Shown here one piece after another: positions 33,701-39,609 of a stretch of DNA of 39,609 nt; positions within the stretch are counted from its first letter, which is position 1; each line of letters starts with the position of its first letter. The notes below the pieces were generated by a model. It had not been told where the DNA came from, did no database searches, and worked only from the letters and a program-made list of their open reading frames with translations. Made by a program: the position numbers and the translations under genes. Origin of the DNA: Hyphochytrium catenoides (lineage: Eukaryota; Sar; Hyphochytriomycetes; Hyphochytriales; Hyphochytriaceae); contig FLMG01000094.1 of NCBI GenBank assembly GCA_900088475.1, forward strand, positions 21,922 through 61,530. Direction: 5' to 3'.

Positions 33701-36284
33701 GAGCGACCCAGTCGTCATATAATGGCCATAGTCATTTTGAGATTAGCAGTAAGCAGAGCCTGTCAAGCAGTCAAAGAGATAGCAATGGAGATCCTTACCT
33801 GATGCAAAGCCAACATTGACAATGGCGTGTTGGGCGCTGCCCTCGCGTGTCCGAACCGTCATCGTGCCTTCCTCCACCGTGACCCCTGACGAGCAGAGGG
33901 AGGGATCAAAGCCTGCCTTTATCACCCGTGAAGGAGAATTGTGCTTGGTCCTCTTCTGCTTCTCTAATTCCCTCTCTCTCTCCTTGATGCGAGAGCGTAA
34001 AATAGATAAGATGGAGGATGGATAGGTCGTCTTCTCATCTGATGGACTATTTTTGCTGACGGTCGGCAGCAACATGCACTGGTTTTGGCATAGCAAATGA
34101 CACATGAGCACAAAGTTAACGCCACTGAACAAGAGATGTAAAATTAGAAACCAAATCCACAATGAAAGAGTCTGAACTCCTGGGGCAGCAAAGTAATCGT
34201 AAATGCATAAGTTAGGACACCAGGCGACTAGAGAGGTGGTAGACTAGACGATAAGCGCCACTGCTCAAGAGCAAAGCCCGACTAGACTTCTCTATCAAGT
34301 GATGAGGTAGCAATGTGAAAGGCGGTTGGCCTCAAGGACTTCTTCGTAATGGCCATGGACAGAGTAGACGTAAGAAGAGACAACCAGCCAAGTTACAATG
34401 CGAAAGCTAAACAACGAGGGGCTTCTGACCTGGACATACTGCAGCACTGATGTCAACGCCCCTGTGGCAAGTGCCCATCGGGAAAGTCCTTCAAGTGCTT
34501 TCCTCTTCACTCCTTCTGCACCCTCCTTCCAAGCTCTGCAGAGCCAACCGTCAAACTGCACCATCGTGTCCACGGGATCCACGTAAACACCGCCTGCAGG
34601 AACAAAGATTTGCACTTCTTCTATACTGTATATTCCTTCCTTATTTGCCTGAGAGGGTGAGATTAAGCAGGCATTAAGGTAGTGATTGACGTTCGGCAGA
34701 AAGACAAGAGGAAGAGCCAACCAGAGGCCCATTACAAGAGACAGATGGAAGGCCAAGGGATGAGAGCATGCCCAGCTCAAAAGAGCGCAAAGACATGCTC
34801 CATCATATAGTCTTCAAGATGTGAAGTGGAAGAACCTCGTGGCTGTGAATCCACGCGCAGAGGAAAGAGGAGAAGGAGTAGACCCGCACTAGATGCGATT
34901 AGACCTGGTAAGCAGCAAGCCAAAAGTCCCGGTTGGGTCATGACACTATGCAGTCTTCTTTACCTTTGGGAGCCCTGACATCTCTAGACGAAGGGCGGAA
35001 GCTTTTACACTGCCTAAGCCCACTCTACCTGGTAGGTCTGGATAGGTATACAATGCTACCGTCCGGAAGAAGTCATAACCTCCATTTTTGCCCGCCCTCG
35101 CCACCTGTATCTTGCAGCATTCAGGTACCTCCTTACCCCTCCATCTCACTGTCATGCTACTCAGCTCAACCTCCTCCTTATTGTCAGTTAGCTGAACGGT
35201 CCAGGTGACGGTACCGGGCCTCGGGGCTGAGGACCAGTAGGATGCCATAGAGCGATCTATAGCCATCTCTGGGCTACGAGGTGTGGATCCGGTGGCCGAA
35301 GAGCTAGCGGTCACCAGTCCCGGAAGGAGCTTGAGCTTCGCCTCAGGCGCGTCACGAGGCGGGGCCCAATAGGGCATCATGGAAAGTGGGCCCATGGAGT
35401 TGAGAATCTTCAGAAGTTCTTGAAAAGGTAGCGCAGCTTTCTCACCGCTAAAGTCAAAGCTTCCAATGAGGCTCTGTAGCATGCAGATTCCAAGCTGATG
35501 CAACTGCACATCAGGGGCTGGCCCTGCCGACGGCAGAGGTTGATAGAGACGCTGCGACTGAAGCCGTCTCTCTGCCAAAATGGCGGCGCCGTTGATAATA
35601 GCAGCACAGCGTCTCTCGAGGGTGTTAGTGAAGGCAGAAGTTGGTAGAGATTCCACCAAGAGTTGCTCTAGAAGGCGAACGATGGTCTTCTCTCTATTCT
35701 TCCCGTCCAGATAGCCCGCGTTCATGATCTTCTTTGATGTCTGGACATTGTGCTGAAGCTTTTGGATCTTCTGCTTGGTTAACCGGTGCTCGGTTGGTAG
35801 GTCACCATAATAATTGTCTCCACAAAGCAGGGAGGAGATGAACCTGAGCAGACAGAGCGAGGGTTAGTCAGAGAAAGTGGAGAAGAGAGGGCATTAGGAA
35901 GCAGGAATGGGCATAACCAAAGGTCACGATGGTCCTTTCTGCTTGCCTGTGCTCTTACCTATCATTTGCAATGTTATTATACAGTTGCTCTAGAAAAGCT
36001 TCACTGCCAATGTAGTCATCCCAGCTGGAGAACTGTGTATACCGCAGCCAGGCGCTGCATGTTTCACAGCGGTTGCGCCTGCCGGTATGGAACTTTGCCA
36101 GTGGCCTCGCCATCCATGTCTGAACGTAGTGCAGCTCAGACGGAGCTTGTTGTGCCTGGCCAGGACGCGCCTGGGACTCATTTTCTGGGCTCTCAGCTGG
36201 CGATGTCTGAGCTACAGCGTCATCCATAGCATTCCCTTGTGACTGCCGCCGTGAGAGAATTCTCGCAATTGTCGGTGCTGACAT
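16570..36284 (-). CDS. Giant multidomain HECT-type E3 ubiquitin ligase (about 5,300 residues)
   Basis: One minus-strand gene fills half the window. It transfers ubiquitin from E2 through a catalytic Cys to substrates. From the N-terminus it carries a discoidin/DOC-like fold (about 35400-34430), SPRY 1 (33799-33167), an NPCBM-like domain (33077-32589), a RanBP2 zinc finger (about 32300-32358), a helical-repeat region (31895-30666), SPRY 2 (29103-28600), a LamG-like jellyroll (about 26090-25480), a Lys/Ala-rich coil, two UBA domains, a UIM, two ESxHPY/CUB-like modules and a C-terminal HECT. Most neighbouring exons join in phase: 36284-35959/35843-34964/34648-34430/34078-33799/33695-33430/33235-33167/33077-32589, 29103-26436/26344-21187/20983, and 19202-18858 through 18030. 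Three joins are unresolved (near 32040, 30185 and 17556), and an N-gap interrupts it. Size rivals HERC1, HERC2 and HUWE1. The start ATG at 36284 is tentative; an upstream exon is possible. I cannot assign an orthologue. Confidence 0.88.
18858..19202 (-). other. Pre-HECT helical segment of the giant ligase
   Basis: One 115-codon exon carries LHIRFALLRCLNLRVQRC and WTLGYKLRQLAHCICTDVKLKHLEALVDAT. This is the pattern found immediately before the HECT domain in large HERC-like ligases. It splices in phase into the first HECT exon. Confidence 0.75.
19470..19840 (-). other. Second ESxHPY/CUB-like module in the giant ligase
   Basis: It starts VESHHPY and continues with a beta-rich pattern (LRLRFEPRSALGTRCSLVV) to WGFAFTITE. 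The same layout, an ESxHPY opening, an FD/FE.R...LG core and a WGF.F close, occurs in the copy upstream in the protein, so this is an internal duplication. The domain name is an inference from similarity to CUB-like folds in large ligases. Confidence 0.6.
20197..20250. other. Assembly gap (54 N)
   Basis: Unknown bases lie inside the giant ligase gene, between the exon ending near FDAASVGPQ and the exon that opens with PRRLLELLEMS next to the gap. The true gap length may differ from 54. A splice site or coding sequence is probably hidden here. Confidence 0.99.
20880..21450 (-). other. First ESxHPY/CUB-like module in the giant ligase
   Basis: The module opens FESLHPYF near 21440, carries a LRVTFDSRCKLGP core, crosses an intron (21186-20984) at FWFR/FSASEES and closes with YGWGFRFYV. 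It is the partner copy of the module at 19470-19840. Confidence 0.6.
21714..21752 (-). other. Ubiquitin-interacting motif (UIM) in the giant ligase
   Basis: The residues DDDLARAIALSME match the UIM pattern of an acidic cap, a hydrophobic residue, x-x-Ala, and a Ser three residues on. A UIM near a UBA pair also occurs in HUWE1/UPL1-type ligases, where it binds ubiquitin. Confidence 0.75.
22906..23010 (-). other. Second UBA domain in the giant ligase
   Basis: The sequence GISGMPHDLVLKALEMFGDD followed by QSMGWLMDSG has the three-helix UBA pattern, with MP in place of the usual MGF loop. It probably binds ubiquitin or a ubiquitin-like protein. Confidence 0.6.
23098..23204 (-). other. First UBA domain in the giant ligase
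   Basis: The sequence contains LAAMGFEVELCMVALERN and then GAIDWLTS. The MGF loop, the ALxxN helix and the closing A..WL motif are typical of UBA domains. Confidence 0.85.
25480..26090 (-). other. LamG/concanavalin-like jellyroll domain in the giant ligase
   Basis: The order is LYLDATQNSYMEIG, FTMEMWLCPES, a QWAHLAVSY strand, GFTGFLSEIRLWDQSLS and a GLWP..EGQGN end. This is the usual signature of a LamG-like fold. Such a module is normally extracellular, but no signal peptide is seen on this protein. Confidence 0.8.
28600..29103 (-). other. Second SPRY domain in the giant ligase
   Basis: Starting at VWATAITKNSFASGVHDLEF, the region contains LGWVVETGTLLWNGRPY, IGMTLDLDRSSLSFSYNG and IHPGFSLL, the strands expected of a SPRY domain. 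It is a protein-binding module. Confidence 0.85.
30666..31895 (-). other. Helical-repeat region of the giant ligase
   Basis: About 410 codons in one exon are Leu-rich and predicted all-helical by eye, with regular hydrophobic spacing similar to armadillo or HEAT arrays. No exact repeat unit was identified. It probably serves as a scaffold. Confidence 0.5.
32292..32358 (-). other. RanBP2-type zinc finger in the giant ligase
   Basis: The motif WTCNLCKFKNAGALTSCASC fits W-x-C-x2-C-x10-C-x2-C exactly. This class often binds ubiquitin or RNA. Confidence 0.93.
32589..33077 (-). other. NPCBM-like domain in the giant ligase
   Basis: A 163-codon exon has the order YLS..., a gly-rich turn, LSLHPP, a Y-L...Y-R-TLEGAVAINDD strand pair, GTSVSFSVLGDD and VDVSDVMTLELRA, and continues in the next exon with HAVYVDP. 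This is the layout of NPCBM modules, which occur with glycoside hydrolases. Its presence in a ubiquitin ligase is unusual. Confidence 0.7.
33167..33799 (-). other. First SPRY domain in the giant ligase
   Basis: Exons ending at 33799 and spanning 33695-33430 and 33235-33167 join as FASG/GRACWEFRLDED, then GDVVRVEVDMDEGTLSYAVNG and GFEVYPAVSFYGTG, the core strands of a SPRY domain. The three phases agree. Confidence 0.8.
34430..35400 (-). other. Discoidin/DOC-like (galactose-binding fold) domain in the giant ligase
   Basis: The sequence PEMAIDRSMASYWSS, then a WTVQL strand, LSSMTVRW and YSIEEVQIF at the next exon, follows the pattern of F5/8-type and DOC-like beta-sandwich domains. The fold is inferred by eye. 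Confidence 0.55.
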
Positions 36285-36951
36285 CCTTGAATAGCCACGC
36301 GCGGAATCGGTCAATCTTAGTGTGCCTGTTTCTACTCTGCATTCTCTGAGGCGTCCATCATTTAACTGCAGCAGAGATCAGGAGCGCAGCCGTGCCTGAG
36401 TATTGAGAATCAGGCACCAGCTCCCTCCAGCCCGTCTGGCCTGCTCGCCCTGGACTGCCACCAAGATTACCCGGAGAAGCAGGAGAGACCGAATAATAGG
36501 CCAATACCTATCTGTTACCTTAATGCTCTTTCCACGCACGCCCCTTCAGCTCCCAAACAGTATAAGAAGTCCGGCTCTTGCGTTCTGCCAGGATCCAGCA
36601 GCGTTATCCTCATCTTCAATCTTCAATCTTCAGGCCCGCACCCCATCCGCTCTAATATTATGACGGTACAGGGACAACCTATAGAGACGATGAAGATTTC
36701 CTCCTGATCTCCCTTCGCAACAAAAAGTTATCAACATTTTCTTCAATGCGGAAATTCCTTAATATGACCGCTACATTTGGAATGAGGACAACGTTAATTC
36801 TTGATCATACTCGCTTGCCGCTTCAGATGCAGACGATCTTCAACTTCCTCAAAAAGTGCCGATGACACCGCAGACGCAGAGTGCAAATCCTCGATTTCTA
36901 GAACTTTCAGACTAAACTTATACGGATATACAGCAGCTAGCGCTGCCTGAG

Positions 36952-37446
36952 ATGTGTGATAGGTCTCAGACTTTTGAGCGAAGGGTGCTGCTGACACTAG
37001 CTTTCGATTCTTCTCCCCATGTCGGGATGAAAATCTTCCTCCGGGCAATAATGGACATGCAGGTATTGTTCCGTGCAGCTTACGGATGGACATTACGGGA
37101 AGTCAGGTCATGGACACGTTTCGATCGATTTGCCCCCACTAAGCATTCTGCTCGTGCTTCAGATCATGGTGAAGGTCAGCTAAGAGGTAGTGCGATTGAA
37201 GGTTTAAAGCAGCTCCGTTCGCGTAGTCGGCTACCTCTGGGGCCGAACTGCCTCTCACTGTGGCCACTTTTTTTTGGGCCTCCGACTCTTTTGGCACCAT
37301 GCCTCCAATATTTTCTGGCTGATCCTATTGTTATCACGCTTAAAGTACGTCTTCACACACTTGGCGCTGATGAATTCTCTAGGTCCCTGCAAAATATCCT
37401 TCCAACCAATAGCTGGTCGGACCTTACGGAGGTGGCAACCTCGTAG
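36952..37446 (+). CDS. Hypothetical plus-strand ORF, 164 codons
   Basis: An ATG-to-stop frame of 164 residues with no recognised domain and no introns. It overlaps protein-like frames on the opposite strand, and one of the two must be a shadow. It contains a hydrophobic stretch (LWPLFFGPPTLLAPCLQYFL) that could be a membrane segment. Confidence 0.2.
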   Translation: MCDRSQTFERRVLLTLAFDSSPHVGMKIFLRAIMDMQVLFRAAYGWTLREVRSWTRFDRFAPTKHSARASDHGEGQLRGSAIEGLKQLRSRSRLPLGPNCLSLWPLFFGPPTLLAPCLQYFLADPIVITLKVRLHTLGADEFSRSLQNILPTNSWSDLTEVATS

Positions 37447-37455
37447 AACAAAACC
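37258..37455 (-). CDS. Possible minus-strand coding segment ending near an A8 run
   Basis: A 66-codon minus-strand frame without its own start codon contains AIGWKDILQGPREFISAKC and KTYFKRDNNRISQKILEAWC, then a basic stretch RRPKKK beside an eight-A run. Beyond the run, the continuation in another frame (AADY-like ..EVADYANGAALNLQ..) also looks protein-like. It may be a fragment or an uncorrected frameshift. No family is recognised. Confidence 0.25.
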
Positions 37456-37461
37456 TCAAAT

Positions 37462-39609
37462 TTATAATAGACCGCTCTCCGTCGCAGATCCACTCTGACT
37501 TCGCTGTAGCAAAAATGGGTCGTGGAGGTGTGATCTCGCCGTGGACGGGACCCATGGCGATCCCTGGGAGAGCTGAAGCGACTGGCATGTTAGCGACTGC
37601 GAGTTGGCAGTAACAGTCATTGCAGGCTTCATTGGCTGTCCGGCAACATGTTGGCGGCGCATCAGCTCGTTGAGGGATTGCTGAGGCCCCTGACGCCTAG
37701 TGCTGGCACCGTTAGCGGCCATGGAAGAAAGATCCTCCAAATTGATCAGCGAAACAGCGCCCGGCGGAAGGACCTTTGCAGTTTCAACTGTGGGAGTATG
37801 TTCCCCATCTTTCATCGTCGTCAAGCTGCCTTGTGGCTCGAGTATAGGCGCGGATTCCTTGTCAGCCTGTCCGCTTGCAGTCTTCGAAAGCGAAGAGGGT
37901 AGCAGAGTAGGTGTACTGCCAAACTCGAGCCCGAGAAGATCTGATCCTAAAGATGAGACAGTCAAACCGATGTCCTTTCTGCCCTTTTACTATACACGGC
38001 CTGGCCTCTTTAGACAGCCTTCATAGCTTCTCTGTTTCGGCCTCCCTCTATCAGTATTTTTACCTTACTTCCCTGGTATATCATCTACCTACCTTGAGCC
38101 TGGGACTGATTGCTTGCGCTTTTTGGAGATGTCTTTGAGCCAACAAAGGGTGGCGCTGACAGTAAATCAGTTGCAACGGGCGGCCCTTGAGAAGCCGCTG
38201 CTGGCAGGGAAATGCCCAATAAATCACTTGCCACAGAAGGAGGACTCCCGTTTCGAGGTCCAGAGTCTACAATCTGGTCGGGGCCCTCCGCCATAGAGCT
38301 AAAGTCAATCAGGTCTTCTGTTGCCCGTTCCTCTTTGACTTTAGTTCTGCAGTGGGAATCAGTGTCAGGAAAGACAGATATACTTTTTCAGAAAACCAAC
38401 ATTGGAAACCCAACCGAAGCACCCTCCTTGAAAGCAGAAGGAAATGAAGGAAGTCAAATGCCCTCTGTCAGGACATTGCTTGGAGCAACTCTGAGTCACT
38501 CACTTCTTTGTGTCCTTCCTTGAGCTCTTTGCCTTTGTGCTGTGGTTCTTAGTGCTACTTCTCCCTTTCCTGCTGGCTGGTCTTCCAACCTCTTCACTTG
38601 CAGACGACGTGGACTCTGACTTGTAGCTATCGGGCTCAGAGGCTGAGCTCTCTGTCGATGGGCGGTTCTTTGACCGGGCTTTACCTCTTTTAACACTATA
38701 GCGACAGAGATTTAGTTAATGTGGTGTGGCTGAGGGCACAAGGTATGGTGCCGATAATGGAGCAAGTAGCAGGGGGCAGGATATGATCTCACAAGCGACA
38801 ACGAGGATTGAATAGCTGAAGACAGTGATATGAGATCAAAGGAAAAGAGAACATGACAAAGAGGAGAGCAAGGTGGAAACATAGGGTGAATAGAATTTAA
38901 AATACCTAGCAGCCTCGTCTGAGCTCTCCGAGGAGTCGGAGCTTGACTCAGATGAGTAGAAGCTCTTCTTTCTTGCCCCGATCTTGCCTCTGCCCACAAG
39001 GCTTCTGGTCCTATTGGCTTTATGTGAGGAAGAAGAAGTATCTGACGAAACTTCTTCACTCTCAGATACTATCTTTCTCCTCCTGGCAGCGCTCTGGCCC
39101 TTAGACTTGACTCCTTTCTTCACGGTCCGCTTTTTTTGTTCAGGAACGCCTCCAGCTTTCTCTTTCTTGGTACTCGACGACCGCCAGTCGTCATCTGATT
39201 TGGAGAAATTACCTCTCTTAAAGTCCGAGTAGGCTGTGGGCCTCTCACCATAGTCTTCAGCCTGAAGATTACAGCCTCGCCTTAGCTTTGAAAGAATACA
39301 TCTGCCGTCGACTCTCAATTTAAAGGTCCTTGGTAGCTCTCCCCTTTATCGTCATTCGGGCGAGGGAGCTCTCTTTTTCCCTTTCTCTCTCTCTGTCTTA
39401 CTTCCTTTCGCTCTCTCTTCCTTCCCTGCTTAGCTCCTGCTGCTGTCCCACTGCCAAGTTATTTCGGTCTTGCTTGGCTTTCGCGGAGCTACCCAGCCGA
39501 TTATTGTCTGTCCTGTGATCTACTTCAGCGTAATCTCACCTGATACACCCGCTGACGGTATGGCCCAACATAGTCTCCACTGCGTCCATCTTGGCTGTAG
39601 GCGTTTCTA
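37462..39609 (-). CDS. Clathrin-adaptor-like protein (epsin-like architecture), C-terminal part, N-terminus beyond the right edge
   Basis: Five minus-strand exons (39609-39540, 39261-38906, 38695-38504, 38346-38093, 37946-37462) join in phase to a 451-residue C-terminal part; the start lies outside the window. The region is disordered. An acidic/Tyr-rich stretch comes first, then Ser/Lys/Asp-rich linkers with poly-Ser blocks. After these come clathrin- and AP-binding short motifs: a LIDF clathrin-box-like motif, ATDLL and SDLLG repeats, LINLE, and a DPF motif near the end (HDPFLLQ). This layout resembles the tails of epsin or other ENTH/ANTH adaptors that link cargo to clathrin. The folded N-terminal domain is not visible, so the family is inferred. 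Stop is TAA at 37464-37462. Confidence 0.6.
39361..39425. repeat. CT-rich tract in an intron of the adaptor-like gene
   Basis: A pyrimidine-rich run on the plus strand lies between exons 39540 and 39261. It resembles the pyrimidine tracts at the left edge of the window, and similar runs recur here. Confidence 0.5.

Larger units (their letters stand above)
36285..37461. other. Region between the giant ligase and the adaptor gene, unassigned
   Basis: This stretch between two minus-strand genes should hold the promoter of the ligase. A plus-strand ATG frame (36952-37446) and several minus-strand frames are both open, and I cannot decide whether either is expressed. Confidence 0.4.

Noticed and set aside
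1-39609. CRISPR arrays, tRNA or rRNA genes, insertion sequences and bacterial operon signals
   Set aside because: I looked for spaced repeats, cloverleaf arms, terminal inverted repeats with transposase and Shine-Dalgarno-led gene chains and saw none. The gene structures are eukaryotic.

Overview
This window is nuclear DNA from a microbial eukaryote. Its genes are split by GT-AG introns (about 50 to 250 bases) and have no bacterial operon features. The gene content is mixed: a ribosome-biogenesis Brix protein, a fungal/plant-type P3A pump homologue, a 7TM-RGS protein, a fungal-type secreted flavin oxidase, a giant HECT ubiquitin ligase and an endocytic-adaptor-like protein. This fits a protist such as a stramenopile or alga, or an early fungus. 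I cannot name the organism from sequence alone.

Layout, left to right. 1-920: low-complexity pyrimidine tracts with no gene. 921-4568 (-): a five-exon P-type ATPase homologue of the plasma-membrane H+-ATPase class whose catalytic motifs are all substituted, although the frame is intact. 4569-5429: divergent promoter region. 5430-6947 (+): BRX1, five exons. 7195-8783 (+): an unrecognised gene, exons only partly resolved. 9210-10894 (+): 7TM-RGS protein with an apparent one-base frame slip in TM5. 10895-13299: mostly unassigned, with a few coding-like stretches on the minus strand. 13300-16205 (+): six-exon secreted FAD oxidase whose exons join into one 610-residue frame. 16570-36284 (-): one giant HECT E3 ligase gene of roughly 5,300 residues, interrupted by a 54-base assembly gap. 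36285-37461: unassigned, with competing weak coding signals on both strands. 37462-39609 (-): the C-terminal part of an adaptor-like protein that continues past the right edge.

The strongest points for follow-up are the apparently dead H+-ATPase homologue and the domain set of the giant ligase: discoidin-like, two SPRY, NPCBM-like, RanBP2 zinc finger, LamG-like, two UBA, a UIM, two copies of an ESxHPY/CUB-like module, and a catalytically complete HECT. The genes do not form one pathway. They look like ordinary neighbours covering ribosome assembly, G-protein signalling, membrane traffic, ubiquitination and extracellular oxidation. Exon borders were placed by hand from splice dinucleotides and phase, so junctions I flag as unresolved should be treated as approximate.
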